DNA from: Caldicellulosiruptor morganii
Lineage (GTDB): Bacteria > Bacillota > Thermoanaerobacteria > Caldicellulosiruptorales > Caldicellulosiruptoraceae
Assembly (NCBI RefSeq): GCF_026810225.1
Contig: NZ_CP113865.1
Coordinates: 845,001 to 909,000 of the forward strand
Length of the DNA: 64,000 nt
Direction: 5' to 3'
Positions 10,196 to 19,255 of the stretch are shown here, piece after piece. The notes below the pieces were generated by a model. That model searched no databases, was not told the origin of the DNA, and worked only from the letters and a program-made list of their open reading frames with translations. The number at the start of each line of letters is the position of its first letter. Position 1 is the stretch's first letter. Made by a program: the position numbers and the translations under genes.

Positions 10196-10714
10196 TTACT
10201 CTTTTACTATTTCAACACCAGTCACAACTCCAACAAGCTCAGTGGTTCTTGTCTTGACATAGAAGGTTTTTCCAACCCTGACAGTTTGCTTATCCAACTT
10301 TATTGTGGCTCCCTCAAATGTCACATAGCCATGGATTGTGACATAGACATCTTTTTTGTATGGATGCTTTGCTACTACAATTTTTCCGTCTGACGATGTT
10401 TTTTCGTACACTCCATCTTTAATCTGAATGTCCTGGATATAGGATTTTGTCAGGGTGTTTCCGGTTACAAGAAAATCATTTTTGTGCAAAGAGCCAGCCA
10501 TGACAGGTTCAACAAGAGGTATTTTGACATTGATAATAGCTTCTCCGTATTTAATTTCTACAAATTCATCTTGTGACGTACTTTCGGTTGCTTTTTCGTG
10601 TGACGAAATCTTTGAAAACCCTGCCCATGCAATAGCTATGATGAGCAATATTAGAATAAGATCTACAATGTTGATAATTCCAAATAGCTTTCCTTTTTGG
10701 TCTACTATCTTCAT
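10196..10714 (-). CDS. DUF4330 family membrane-anchored protein
   Basis: 172 residues. The start at 10714 (MKIVDQKGKLFGIINIVDL) is chosen because GTGGAGGGA lies 7 bases upstream, although the frame remains open to 10765. One membrane helix occupies about residues 13-33 (IVDLILILLIIAIAWAGF). The rest is an extracytoplasmic beta-rich domain. The opening 'DxKGKLFGxINIxD' is the hallmark of DUF4330 proteins, whose function is not established but which commonly sit beside polysaccharide synthesis genes. It is first in the minus-strand operon and divergent from the glycosyltransferase at 10872. Confidence 0.75.
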   Translation of the reverse strand: MKIVDQKGKLFGIINIVDLILILLIIAIAWAGFSKISSHEKATESTSQDEFVEIKYGEAIINVKIPLVEPVMAGSLHKNDFLVTGNTLTKSYIQDIQIKDGVYEKTSSDGKIVVAKHPYKKDVYVTIHGYVTFEGATIKLDKQTVRVGKTFYVKTRTTELVGVVTGVEIVKE

Positions 10715-10797
10715 TATTTTCTCCCTCCACATAAGATTTATCAAAACCATAGTATTACAAATCATTTTGATTGGTCAAGAGATTTTATATTTTTTTA

Positions 10798-10827
10798 TTG
10801 ACTATCCAGTTAGAAATATTGTATCTT
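10798..10827 (+). promoter_or_regulatory. Possible promoter of the glycosyltransferase gene
   Basis: TTGACT (10798-10803) and TATCTT (10822-10827) are 18 bases apart, in the 157-base divergent gap between the DUF4330 gene and the glycosyltransferase. The -10 is weak, so confidence is moderate. Confidence 0.45.
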
Positions 10828-10871
10828 AGAATCTGTAATAAAAATGCTTGAGGTATTAAGGATGATAAAGG

Positions 10872-12038
10872 ATGATTGATATAATTTGTTTTTCAACAAC
10901 GCCGTGGGACCCGATTCCTACAAGAAAACAGCAGATAATGAAAAGGATGCCTGAAAATTGCAGGATATTCTACTTGGACCCGCCGGTTACCTACATCGGA
11001 CCGTTAAAGGATCCCTCTTTAAGACCGTATTTGACAAAGTTTAGAAAGTCTCCAAAAAGAGTTAAGAAGAATCTATATGTTTTTGCCCTGCCACCGATTG
11101 TACCTTTTTACAATATAAAAAGATCAGTAAACAAATTCAACCAGAAGATGATAGCAAAGTTTGTGCAGGAGGTCATATACAAAAACTTTGGTTTAAAATC
11201 ACCTGTTATATGGACGTATATGCCAAACACAATAGACATTTTAAAACATCTTCCGTACAGATTTTTGATATATGACTGTATAGACAAGCATTCAGAATTT
11301 CAAGGCTTTATTGACAAACAGGTTGTTGAGGAAATGGAAGATGAACTTGCAAAAAAAAGCGATGTGGTTTTTACAACAACAATGGGGCTTTACAATAAAC
11401 TCAAAAATCTAAATCCAAAAACATATCTTGTGCCAAACGGTGCAGAGTTTGATCATTTTAATAAAGCAGCGAGGAAGCTTTCTGCGCCGGATACTATGAA
11501 AAATATACCTCATCCTATTTTTGGATTTGTAGGGGTCATTCACACATGGATTGATACTAATCTAATCGAGTATTTAGCGTCACAAAGGAAGGATTGGTCA
11601 TTTGTCCTTATAGGACCTGTCGGCGCAGGTGTGAATGTTGATAATCTAAAGAAATACAAAAATATTTATCTTTTGGGAAGAGTTGACCATAGGATATTGC
11701 CACAGTATGTTTCACAGTTTGATGTGTGTTTAAACCTCTTCAGGGTAAACAGGCTCTCAGAAAATGTAAGCCCGCTGAAATTTTATGAGTACTTAGCAAC
11801 CGGAAAACCAATTGTCTCAACACCAATGCCCCAGGTCGAAGAGTTTTCCGATGTTGTATATATTGGAAAAGATTATAACGATGTGTTAAAAAAGTGTGAA
11901 GAAGCAGTTTCAGAGATCAAAAATGAAAAAGATGAAAAGGTATTAAAAAGAATAGAATATGCAAGGCTTACCTCATGGGATAGCAGGGTAAGCCAGATAC
12001 TTGAGATACTAAAGAGGGAAGGGATATATATTGAATAG
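10872..12038 (+). CDS. Glycosyltransferase, GT4-like (TuaH-like)
   Basis: 388 residues. The N-terminal half (STTPWDPIPTRKQQIMKRMP) resembles TuaH-type glycosyltransferases that begin with a conserved W-P-x-R-x-Q motif. The C-terminal Rossmann-like half holds GFVGVIHTWIDTNL, LLGRVDHRILPQYVSQFDV and the acidic/PLKFYEYLATGKPIVST motif typical of GT4 nucleotide-sugar binding. It is cytoplasmic or membrane-peripheral and probably adds a sugar to an envelope glycan precursor. It overlaps the next gene by 8 bases, implying translational coupling. Donor and acceptor are unknown. Confidence 0.8.
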   Translation: MIDIICFSTTPWDPIPTRKQQIMKRMPENCRIFYLDPPVTYIGPLKDPSLRPYLTKFRKSPKRVKKNLYVFALPPIVPFYNIKRSVNKFNQKMIAKFVQEVIYKNFGLKSPVIWTYMPNTIDILKHLPYRFLIYDCIDKHSEFQGFIDKQVVEEMEDELAKKSDVVFTTTMGLYNKLKNLNPKTYLVPNGAEFDHFNKAARKLSAPDTMKNIPHPIFGFVGVIHTWIDTNLIEYLASQRKDWSFVLIGPVGAGVNVDNLKKYKNIYLLGRVDHRILPQYVSQFDVCLNLFRVNRLSENVSPLKFYEYLATGKPIVSTPMPQVEEFSDVVYIGKDYNDVLKKCEEAVSEIKNEKDEKVLKRIEYARLTSWDSRVSQILEILKREGIYIE

Positions 12039-13311
12039 CGTATGTGTGATTGGACTTGGATATGTAGGATTGCCTCTTGCACTTTCTTTTGCAATGAAAG
12101 GCTATAAGGTGTATGGTGTTGACAGCAATCCGGATTTGATTGGTGAACTCAAAAGAGGTGAAACTCATCATTTAGAAAGCTATAAAGGAAAGACAATCCA
12201 GGAAATTTTGAGACAGCAGCTTCAAAATGGGAATTTTGTACCAATGCTTGACTATAAAGAAGCACTTGGCGCCTGCGAAGACATTATAGTTACTGTGCCA
12301 ATTCCGGTTTACGGTGGGAAACCATACTATGAATACTTGATTTTATGTGCAAGAGAGATAAAAGAAAATTTGCGCCCGGGTCAGCTTATCCTTTTGAGGT
12401 CTACAGTTGTGCCGGGGACAACAAGGAATATTTTTCTGCCAGTATTAGAAGAAAGTGGGCTAAAGTGTGGCAGGGATTTCTATTTAGCCTATGCATCAGA
12501 GAGGATTGCAGAGGGCAGAGCTTTTGAGGAATTTGAGAATATGCCCACGGCACTTGCTGGTTTTTGTGAGGTCAGCACAGAAAGGGCGGTTGATTTGATA
12601 AAGGTAATTTGCAGGGCAGAGGTTGTTGTTGCTTCCTCATTTGAGGTTGTGGAGACTGCAAAGGTAATTGAGAATCTCCAGAGGGATATAAATATTGCAA
12701 TGGTGAATGAGTTTGAAAGATTTACAAAAGCAATGAACTTAGATATCTTTGAAGTTATAAAGGTTGCGAATACACACAAAAGAGTGAATCTTCTTTATCC
12801 TGGACCTGGTGTTGGTGGTTTTTGTATTCCAAACGCGTTTTATTATTTGAATGCAAAGGCAGAAGAGATAGGTGTGGAATTGAAACTATCCAAGACGGCA
12901 AGAATGTTCAACGAGGGAATTCCTGCATATATCTCTGATCTTGTAATAAAGACAATGGAGAAATATTCTACTTCAAAGAAGGTTGCTGTACTTGGAATTG
13001 CCATGAAAGATTATTCTTCTGATGACAGGCTCAGCCCTGCACTTGAGATTATAGAGATTTTAAGACAGCGCGGAGTTGAAGTTAAGGCGTTTGACCCTGC
13101 GGTAAAAAAGGAATATGAGTTTAAAGTAAATACCTTGCAGGAAGCTCTGGAAAAGGTTGAAGTTGTACTCATTTTAGCACGACAGCATGGAATAGATTTT
13201 GAGAAGATTTTTGAGTTTATTCCACCGCAAAAAGCTATTGTAATTGACACAAGGGATGTGTTTACCAGCAAGCAGGCCCAAGAAAAAGGGTTTGTTCTCG
13301 AGAAAATTTGA
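12031..13311 (+). CDS. UDP-sugar 6-dehydrogenase (UDP-N-acetylmannosamine / UDP-glucose dehydrogenase family)
   Basis: 426 residues with TTG start (NSVCVIGLGYVGLPLALSF), an NAD-binding GxGxxG at residues 8-13. The sequence YLAYASERIAEGRAFEEF at about 151-168 places it closer to the WecC (UDP-ManNAc) branch than to Ugd. The catalytic cysteine sits in PGVGGFCIPN at about 257-266. It oxidises the C6 hydroxyl of a nucleotide sugar twice to give a uronate for polysaccharide. It overlaps the glycosyltransferase gene by 8 bases and is followed by a strong terminator. Confidence 0.88.
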   Translation: MNSVCVIGLGYVGLPLALSFAMKGYKVYGVDSNPDLIGELKRGETHHLESYKGKTIQEILRQQLQNGNFVPMLDYKEALGACEDIIVTVPIPVYGGKPYYEYLILCAREIKENLRPGQLILLRSTVVPGTTRNIFLPVLEESGLKCGRDFYLAYASERIAEGRAFEEFENMPTALAGFCEVSTERAVDLIKVICRAEVVVASSFEVVETAKVIENLQRDINIAMVNEFERFTKAMNLDIFEVIKVANTHKRVNLLYPGPGVGGFCIPNAFYYLNAKAEEIGVELKLSKTARMFNEGIPAYISDLVIKTMEKYSTSKKVAVLGIAMKDYSSDDRLSPALEIIEILRQRGVEVKAFDPAVKKEYEFKVNTLQEALEKVEVVLILARQHGIDFEKIFEFIPPQKAIVIDTRDVFTSKQAQEKGFVLEKI

Positions 13312-13334
13312 AATATAATGCTTGGCAGCGGACA

Positions 13335-13373
13335 GAAAAAAGGGTCCTGGCAATTTTACCAAGGACCCTTTTT
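13335..13373 (+). terminator. Intrinsic terminator after the nucleotide-sugar dehydrogenase gene
   Basis: Arms AAAAAGGGTCCT and AGGACCCTTTTT flank a loop of about 14 bases. The 3' arm ends in the T-run. Confidence 0.88.
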
Positions 13374-13434
13374 GGATATAGACTTTCAAAATAAAATTTG
13401 GGGGGTTTTGCAAAAAAGATTATAGCAAAAAAAT

Positions 13435-13464
13435 TTGAACATGTTAATATTAATATGCTATAAT
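13435..13464 (+). promoter_or_regulatory. Promoter of rpsB-tsf
   Basis: TTGAAC (13435-13440) and TATAAT (13459-13464) are 18 bases apart. A start near 13471 would give a leader of about 100 bases before rpsB. Confidence 0.75.
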
Positions 13465-13470
13465 ATTGTC

Positions 13471-13571
13471 GGCTTTGTAAAGAAAGCAGGGCCGGAAATC
13501 TTCGGTGGAAGGTAGAACACCTTCTTGCATCCGGCTCGAAGAAAAACCGAATTGAGGGAGGTAAAAACAAG
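13471..13571 (+). promoter_or_regulatory. Structured rpsB leader, candidate ribosomal-protein autoregulatory element
   Basis: GCCGGA (13491-13496) pairs with TCCGGC (13530-13535), and GGAAGGT pairs with ACCTTC inside it. TTCGGT (13501-13506), unpaired in that fold, can pair with ACCGAA (13546-13551), giving a pseudoknot-like arrangement only a few bases from the ribosome site GAGGGAGG. This is seen by eye only. No named family was recognised. The layout resembles autogenous leaders of other ribosomal proteins. Confidence 0.5.
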
Positions 13572-14348
13572 ATGCCAGTTTTGACAATGAAACAGCTTTT
13601 AGAAGCAGGTGTTCATTTTGGTCACCAGACACGTAGATGGAATCCCAAGATGGCAGAGTATATCTTTACTGAGAGAAATGGTATTTACATCATTGACCTT
13701 CAGAAGACTGTCAAGAAAATGGACGAGGCGTATGAGTTTGTGAAGTCTCAGGTAAGAGAAGGCAAGATTGTCCTCTTTGTCGGGACTAAAAAACAGGCTC
13801 AGGAGACAATTAAGGAAGAGGCAGAAAGATGTGGTATGTACTACATCAATCAAAGATGGCTGGGTGGACTTCTGACAAACTTCAGAACAATCAAAACAAG
13901 GATTGAGAGGTTAAAAGAGCTTCAGAGAATGGAAGAAGATGGCACATTTGAGGTTCTTCCAAAGAAAGAAGTGAACCTGCTAAGAAAGGAAAAGGAAAGA
14001 CTTTTAAAGTATCTTGGCGGAATACAGAATATGCCAAGAATCCCTGATATTTTATATGTAGTTGACCCGAGGAAAGAGAGAAATGCTGTGCTTGAGGCGA
14101 GAAAACTTGGGATTCCGATAGTTGCTATTGTTGATACAAATTGTGACCCCGATGAGATTGACTATGTAATTCCTGGTAACGATGATGCAATAAGAGCAGT
14201 AAAGCTAATAACCTCTAAGATTGCAGATGCTGTGATTGAGGGTAGAGAAGGAGAACAGTTTGCACCTGCTTCAACTCAAAAGCAAGATATTGAAGAGCAA
14301 GATGCTCAGGGAACTGAAGATAACAATGATGATGTTATAGATGAATAA
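13572..14348 (+). CDS. rpsB: 30S ribosomal protein S2
   Basis: 258 residues starting [27 protein letters not shown], the conserved S2 opening. Further conserved blocks are [32 protein letters not shown] and [20 protein letters not shown]. The last 30 residues are an acidic tail ([19 protein letters not shown]). S2 binds the 30S body near the platform and helps bind S1 or leader mRNA. A strong GAGGGAGG precedes the ATG, and a folded leader lies upstream. tsf follows after 48 bases, the standard bacterial pairing. Confidence 0.98.
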   Translation: MPVLTMKQLLEAGVHFGHQTRRWNPKMAEYIFTERNGIYIIDLQKTVKKMDEAYEFVKSQVREGKIVLFVGTKKQAQETIKEEAERCGMYYINQRWLGGLLTNFRTIKTRIERLKELQRMEEDGTFEVLPKKEVNLLRKEKERLLKYLGGIQNMPRIPDILYVVDPRKERNAVLEARKLGIPIVAIVDTNCDPDEIDYVIPGNDDAIRAVKLITSKIADAVIEGREGEQFAPASTQKQDIEEQDAQGTEDNNDDVIDE

Positions 14349-14396
14349 TCTATTGTGTGCACGGTAGCAAAATAACATTTAGGAGGGATTAAATTT

Positions 14397-15011
14397 ATGA
14401 TCAGTGCTGAGATGGTAAAGGAGCTGCGTGAGAAGACAGGTGCCGGGATGATGGACTGCAAAAAGGCATTGGAAGATGCAAATGGTGATATGGAAAAAGC
14501 GATAGAGCTTTTAAGAGAAAGAGGGCTTGCAAAGGCAGCGAAGAAAGCATCAAGAGTTGCTGCAGAGGGTATTGTGGAAAGCTATATCCATGGTAATGGT
14601 CGAATTGGCGTTTTGGTTGAAATTAATTGCGAGACAGACTTTGTTGCAAGAAATGAGGAGTTTAGACAGTTTGCAAAGGATATTGCTATGCAGATTGCAG
14701 CTGCAAATCCAAAGTATGTGTCGAGAGAAGAAATTCCTCAGGATGTTATTGAAAAAGAAAGAGCAATATTAAGACAGCAGGCGCTGAACGAAGGAAAGCC
14801 CGAGCATGTTGTTGATAAAATTGTTGAAGGAAGACTTGAAAAGTTCTTTGAAGAGGTATGTTTGCTTGAGCAGCCATGGATCAAAAATCCTGATATGAAG
14901 ATTAAGGATTTGCTCACTGAGAAGATTGCAAAGATAGGGGAAAATATTGTCATAAGAAGATTTGCAAGATTTGAGAGAGGCGAAGGGATTGAAAAGGCTG
15001 CTTCTTGCTAA
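14397..15011 (+). CDS. tsf: Elongation factor Ts
   Basis: 204 residues. The N-terminal UBA-like domain [28 protein letters not shown] is followed by the core EF-Tu-contacting motif [11 protein letters not shown] at about 77-87. The protein is shorter than the roughly 280-residue E. coli form because it lacks the large second core subdomain, as is usual in thermophile and clostridial short EF-Ts proteins. It exchanges GDP on EF-Tu. A GAGG ribosome site precedes the ATG. The gene is followed by a strong terminator that separates it from pyrH. Confidence 0.97.
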   Translation: MISAEMVKELREKTGAGMMDCKKALEDANGDMEKAIELLRERGLAKAAKKASRVAAEGIVESYIHGNGRIGVLVEINCETDFVARNEEFRQFAKDIAMQIAAANPKYVSREEIPQDVIEKERAILRQQALNEGKPEHVVDKIVEGRLEKFFEEVCLLEQPWIKNPDMKIKDLLTEKIAKIGENIVIRRFARFERGEGIEKAASC

Positions 15012-15030
15012 TGGTTAAATATAGCAGAAG

Positions 15031-15069
15031 AAGGGAACACTATTTTTTGAAGTGGTGTTCCCTTTTTTT
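15031..15069 (+). terminator. Intrinsic terminator after tsf
   Basis: AAGGGAACAC and GTGTTCCCTT form a 10-bp stem with a run of T after it (CCTTTTTTT). Confidence 0.88.
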
Positions 15070-15081
15070 GAGCAAAAACTC

Positions 15082-15111
15082 TTGATAACCCTGTACTTTT
15101 GTTTGTAAAAT
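15082..15111 (+). promoter_or_regulatory. Promoter of the pyrH-frr-uppS operon
   Basis: TTGATA (15082-15087) and TAAAAT (15106-15111) are spaced 18 bases, just after the tsf terminator and 28 bases before pyrH. Confidence 0.65.
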
Positions 15112-15139
15112 ATTATCATGGAGAAGGAGAAGATAAAAA

Positions 15140-15859
15140 ATGGTTAAGCCCAAATACAAAAGGGTAATATTAAAATTAAGTGGAGAAGCTCTGGGTGGCG
15201 AAAAAGGATTTGGCATTGATTGGGAAGTTGTTGAGTCTATTGCTGATGAGATAGCAAAAGTAAGGGAGCTTGGGGTTGAGGTTGCCGTTGTAGTCGGTGG
15301 TGGTAACTTCTTCAGAGGAAGGAGCGCTGAACACATCGACAGAGCAACTGCCGACTACATGGGGATGCTTGCAACTGTTATTAATTCACTTGCACTTCAG
15401 AGTATACTTGAAAAAAGAGGAGTGCCAACAAGGGTTCAGAGTGCAATTGAGATGAGACAGATTGCAGAGCCCTATATAAGGCGTCGTGCGATAAGGCATT
15501 TAGAAAAGGGCAGGGTAGTAATATTCGCATGTGGCACCGGCAATCCGTTCTTTTCAACTGACACAGCAGCAGCATTGAGAGCTGCCGAGATTGACGCTGA
15601 GGCAATACTTCTTGCCAAAAAAGTTGATGGTGTTTATGATAGTGACCCCAAGAAAAATCCCAATGCCAAAAAGTATGACTTTATAACCTACCTGGATGTT
15701 ATCAACCAGCGACTTGAGGTAATGGATTCCACAGCTACCTCTATGTGTATGGACAATGAAATTCCAATTGTGGTTTTTGAGCTTGCAGGAGGAAATATCA
15801 TTAAGGCTGTTATGGGTGAGAATATAGGAACATTAGTAAATGTAAAGGAGGAAAGGTGA
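15140..15859 (+). CDS. pyrH: UMP kinase
   Basis: 239 residues of the amino-acid-kinase fold. It opens [21 protein letters not shown] (ATP-binding lysine and glycine loop) and has [11 protein letters not shown] at about 51-62, the UMP-binding [17 protein letters not shown] at about 133-149, and [13 protein letters not shown]. It phosphorylates UMP to UDP in pyrimidine synthesis and is hexameric in bacteria. frr begins 1 base after its stop, so the two genes are tightly coupled. Confidence 0.97.
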   Translation: MVKPKYKRVILKLSGEALGGEKGFGIDWEVVESIADEIAKVRELGVEVAVVVGGGNFFRGRSAEHIDRATADYMGMLATVINSLALQSILEKRGVPTRVQSAIEMRQIAEPYIRRRAIRHLEKGRVVIFACGTGNPFFSTDTAAALRAAEIDAEAILLAKKVDGVYDSDPKKNPNAKKYDFITYLDVINQRLEVMDSTATSMCMDNEIPIVVFELAGGNIIKAVMGENIGTLVNVKEER

Positions 15860-15860
15860 T

Positions 15861-16415
15861 ATGGCTGAACCTATACAGGTTGCTGAAGAGAAGATGAAAA
15901 AAGCATTGGAAACTTTGAAACAGGAGTTTGCAACAGTCAGAGCGGGAAGGGCAAATCCTCATATCTTGGACAGGGTTATGGTAGACTACTATGGCGTTCC
16001 CACTCCAATTCCTCAGCTTGCGAGTATTACTGTTCCAGAGGCAAGGATGATAGTTATCCAGCCATGGGAGGCAAGGATGCTAAAAGAGATTGAAAAGGCA
16101 ATTCAAAAGTCAGACCTTGGGGTGAACCCATCAAATGATGGCAAGGTTATAAGGCTTATATTCCCTGAACTTACCGAAGAAAGGCGAAAGGAGCTTGTAA
16201 AACAGGTAAAAAAGATGGCAGAAGATGCAAAAGTTGCTATCAGAAACATCAGAAGAGAGGCACTTGATGAGTACAAGAAGATGAAGAAAAACAATGAAAT
16301 TACAGAGGATGACCTGAAGGATGCTGAGGAAGATGTCCAGAAGCTGCACGACAAATACATAGAACAGATTGAGAAACTTTTGAGCGCAAAAGAAAAAGAA
16401 ATAATGGAAGTATAA
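15861..16415 (+). CDS. frr: Ribosome recycling factor
   Basis: 184 residues, the standard RRF length. The sequence contains [34 protein letters not shown], written here only as its marker [11 protein letters not shown], then [15 protein letters not shown] and the C-terminal three-helix coiled coil. With EF-G it splits the post-termination ribosome. The ribosome site GGAGGAAAGG lies at the 3' end of pyrH. A modest hairpin follows the gene and may attenuate transcription into uppS. Confidence 0.97.
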   Translation: MAEPIQVAEEKMKKALETLKQEFATVRAGRANPHILDRVMVDYYGVPTPIPQLASITVPEARMIVIQPWEARMLKEIEKAIQKSDLGVNPSNDGKVIRLIFPELTEERRKELVKQVKKMAEDAKVAIRNIRREALDEYKKMKKNNEITEDDLKDAEEDVQKLHDKYIEQIEKLLSAKEKEIMEV

Positions 16416-16430
16416 ATGAAAAGGATTTGG

Positions 16431-16461
16431 CGGGGTTTTTTCAAAATCCCCGTTATTTTTT
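16431..16461 (+). terminator. Weak intrinsic terminator or attenuator between frr and uppS
   Basis: CGGGG (16431-16435) and CCCCG (16448-16452) enclose a 12-base loop, followed by TTATTTTTTT. The stem is short and lies inside what looks like one operon, so read-through is likely. Confidence 0.55.
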
Positions 16462-16508
16462 TAAACTTTGGACCGGGGTAAAAAAGAAAGAGAGGGTTTT
16501 TAGAAGAT

Positions 16509-17255
16509 ATGTTTGAATTTCTTAAAAAGAAAAAAATGTACATTGATAAAAGTAAAATGCCAGCACACATTGCAATTATTATGGACGGAAATGGCAGATG
16601 GGCGAGAAAAAGAGGACTGCCACGCTCAGCCGGGCACAGGTTTGGTGCACAAAAATTAAAAGAGATTGTATTGTTTGCCGATGAAATTGGCTTAAAGTAT
16701 CTAACAGTATATGCTTTTTCGACAGAAAACTGGAAGAGACCTAAAGATGAAGTAGAAAATCTTATGAATCTTCTTCGAGAGTTTTTTGACACAGAGATAG
16801 AAAATCTCATCAATAAAACACAGATAAAAATTAGAGTTATAGGTGATATTTCAAAGCTTGACAGGGATATTCAAAATAGAATTTTAAGTGCTGAGGAAAG
16901 GACAAAGGACAAAACTGGACTTTGTGTTGTTATAGCACTCAATTACGGTGGCAGAAATGAAATCATAAATGCGGTAAAAAATTTGGCTATGGATATCAAG
17001 AGTGGTAAAATTGATATCAAAGATATTGATGAAAACCTTTTTAGAAATTATCTTTACACAAAAGATATTCCTGACCCTGATCTTTTGATTCGTCCAAGCG
17101 GGGAGATGAGGGTGTCTAATTTTCTTTTGTGGCAGATATCTTATACTGAATTCTGGTTTTCAAATGTCCTGTGGCCAGATTTTAAAAAAGAGCATCTTTT
17201 AAAAGCTATTGAGGATTATCAAAAAAGAGAAAGAAGGTTTGGCGGTGTGAAATAG
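16509..17255 (+). CDS. uppS: Isoprenyl transferase (undecaprenyl diphosphate synthase)
   Basis: 248 residues of the cis-prenyltransferase family. The catalytic HIAIIMDGNGRWARKRGLPR lies at about 20-39 with the essential Asp, YAFSTENWKRP follows at about 74-84, and RPSGEMRVSNFLLWQ lies near 197-211. It condenses isopentenyl units onto farnesyl diphosphate to make the C55 lipid carrier for wall synthesis. It is followed by cdsA, dxr, rseP and ispG in the order usual for Firmicutes. Confidence 0.96.
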   Translation: MFEFLKKKKMYIDKSKMPAHIAIIMDGNGRWARKRGLPRSAGHRFGAQKLKEIVLFADEIGLKYLTVYAFSTENWKRPKDEVENLMNLLREFFDTEIENLINKTQIKIRVIGDISKLDRDIQNRILSAEERTKDKTGLCVVIALNYGGRNEIINAVKNLAMDIKSGKIDIKDIDENLFRNYLYTKDIPDPDLLIRPSGEMRVSNFLLWQISYTEFWFSNVLWPDFKKEHLLKAIEDYQKRERRFGGVK

Positions 17256-17274
17256 ATTTTTGGAGGCATGATTG

Positions 17275-18060
17275 ATGAAACAAAGAATAATTACAGCTAT
17301 CTGGGGAATAGGTTTGGTTGCTGCAGCTAATTTTCTGGGTGGGATTGTTCTTAAACTTTTCGGAATTGCTGTTGCAATAATTGCTATATATGAGTTTTTG
17401 GGGATTTATAAAGTAGAAAAGTACATGATTTATACAACCTGTGCTTTTGCTGTTATTTTTTTTATTGCCCGGTTTGACTTTTTAATAAAACTCTTTATTA
17501 TTTTCATCGCCCTGTTTTTATTTTCGTTTATAAAGAGCTTCAAAAACGAGATTGCAGCAAAAAGCATAGTCTATTCGATTTTTGCTTTTATATACATTGT
17601 TCTGCCTATTTTCTTTTTGGTTTCTCTTTATGAACTCGAAGATGGGCAAAAGCTCATTTGGCTTCCATATCTTGTGTGCTGGGCGAATGACACCTTTGCG
17701 TACTTTGTTGGCATAACCTTTGGAAGACGGAGAATATGGAGCAATGTAAGTCCTAAAAAGAGTTTGGAAGGATTTTTAGGTGGTATAACCGGTGGTGTGA
17801 TTGCTGTTTGGTTTTACTTTTTCATCTTGAATCACAGAAGTTTCAATTTTGATGTCTTTCTTACTGGAATAATTGCAGGTGCAGGTCTTTCGATTGTTGC
17901 CCACACAGGCGATTTATTTGCTTCTATGTTGAAAAGAGAGCAAAACAAAAAAGATTTTGGATTTATTTTACCGGGTCATGGCGGTGTTCTGGACAGATTT
18001 GACAGTCTTATAATGGTTGTACCGGTAATATACCTTCTTGCAAGAATAGGAATACTTTGA
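17275..18060 (+). CDS. cdsA: Phosphatidate cytidylyltransferase
   Basis: 261 residues, start ATG 17275 preceded by TGGAGG (an in-frame TTG lies immediately before it). There are about seven to eight membrane segments and the C-terminal CDP-alcohol synthase signature HGGVLDRFDSLI, which follows SPKKSLEGFLGGITGG. It forms CDP-diacylglycerol from phosphatidic acid and CTP at the cytoplasmic membrane, feeding phospholipid synthesis. It lies between uppS and dxr. Confidence 0.95.
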   Translation: MKQRIITAIWGIGLVAAANFLGGIVLKLFGIAVAIIAIYEFLGIYKVEKYMIYTTCAFAVIFFIARFDFLIKLFIIFIALFLFSFIKSFKNEIAAKSIVYSIFAFIYIVLPIFFLVSLYELEDGQKLIWLPYLVCWANDTFAYFVGITFGRRRIWSNVSPKKSLEGFLGGITGGVIAVWFYFFILNHRSFNFDVFLTGIIAGAGLSIVAHTGDLFASMLKREQNKKDFGFILPGHGGVLDRFDSLIMVVPVIYLLARIGIL

Positions 18061-18091
18061 TTTTAACCTGTTTCAAAGGAGAGTAAAGATC

Positions 18092-19255
18092 ATGACAAAA
18101 AGGATTTGCATCTTAGGGTCAACTGGATCAATTGGCAGTCAGACCATTGAAGTTGCAAAAATGCTGGGAATAGAAGTGGTTGGAATTGCTGCATATAAAA
18201 ATGTTGATATACTCATAAATCAAGCAAGAGATCTCAATCCTGAAATAATTTGTATAGGTGATGAGAGGTATTATTCAATTTTAAAGCAGCAGTTTCCCGA
18301 TAAAATAGTGGTGGCAGGCAATAAAGGGTTGGAAGAGGTTGCTACCTATTATAATGCTGACATGATTGTGAATGCACTTGTTGGTATATCGGGGCTGGTT
18401 CCTACTATTGAGGCTATAAAGTCGGGTAAAAGGGTGGCACTTGCCAACAAAGAGACACTTGTTGTAGGTGGAGAAGTTATAAAGGAGATGATCTATACAA
18501 AAGAAAAAGATTACCAGCAGCAAGTTTTGATTCCTGTTGATTCTGAGCACAGTGCAATTCTGCAATGTCTTGTGGGTGAGAATAAAAATGATGTAAAAAG
18601 AATAATATTGACAGCCTCAGGTGGTCCGTTCAGGGGTAAAAAGCTATCTGAACTCAAAAATGTGAAATTAGAGGATGTGCTTTCACATCCCACATGGCGC
18701 ATGGGAAAGAAAATAACGGTGGATTCTGCCACTTTGATAAATAAGGGTTTTGAAGTTATAGAAGCTATGTTTTTCTTTGAAAAAAGGGTGGATGAAATTG
18801 ATGTTGTAATTCATCCACAGAGCATTATTCATTCAATGGTTGAGTTTGTTGACGGTTCAATAAAAGCACAGATTTCAAATCCGGATATGCGTCTTGCCAT
18901 TGAATACAGTTTGACATACCCTGAAAGAAGTAGGTGTCTGATAGAGCCTCTTGACTTTAGCAGGGTAAAGCAGCTTACATTTGAAGAGCCGGATTTTGAT
19001 ACATTCTTTTTGTTAAAGCTTGCCTATGAATGTGCAAAAGAAGGTGGGAGCTATCCAGTTGTTTTGAATGCAGCAAATGAAGAGGCTGTAAAATTCTTTT
19101 TGGAAGGAAAAATGGGCTTTATTGATATAATGAATTATGTGAGGGAGATTGTTGAGAATCACAAACCACAAAAAGTTACTTCGGTTGAAGACATCCTGGA
19201 GATTGACAGAATGGTAAGATTGGAATTCAAAAAATTGCTGGAAGGTGAGCTGTAG
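18092..19255 (+). CDS. dxr: 1-deoxy-D-xylulose 5-phosphate reductoisomerase
   Basis: 387 residues. It begins KRICILGSTGSIGSQTIEV (NADPH-binding loop). ALANKETLVVGGEVI lies near 112-126. The metal and substrate region VDSEHSAILQCL lies near 149-160, and ILTASGGPFRG and HPTWRMGKKITVDSATL follow. It converts DXP to MEP, the committed step of the non-mevalonate isoprenoid pathway, and is co-located with ispG of the same pathway. Its stop shares one base with the GTG start of rseP. Confidence 0.97.
   Translation: MTKRICILGSTGSIGSQTIEVAKMLGIEVVGIAAYKNVDILINQARDLNPEIICIGDERYYSILKQQFPDKIVVAGNKGLEEVATYYNADMIVNALVGISGLVPTIEAIKSGKRVALANKETLVVGGEVIKEMIYTKEKDYQQQVLIPVDSEHSAILQCLVGENKNDVKRIILTASGGPFRGKKLSELKNVKLEDVLSHPTWRMGKKITVDSATLINKGFEVIEAMFFFEKRVDEIDVVIHPQSIIHSMVEFVDGSIKAQISNPDMRLAIEYSLTYPERSRCLIEPLDFSRVKQLTFEEPDFDTFFLLKLAYECAKEGGSYPVVLNAANEEAVKFFLEGKMGFIDIMNYVREIVENHKPQKVTSVEDILEIDRMVRLEFKKLLEGEL

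Noticed and set aside
16103..16813. 236-codon antisense frame across frr and uppS
   Set aside because: Long but Phe/Ser-rich, covers two conserved genes and a terminator. Typical by-product of AT-rich codon usage.
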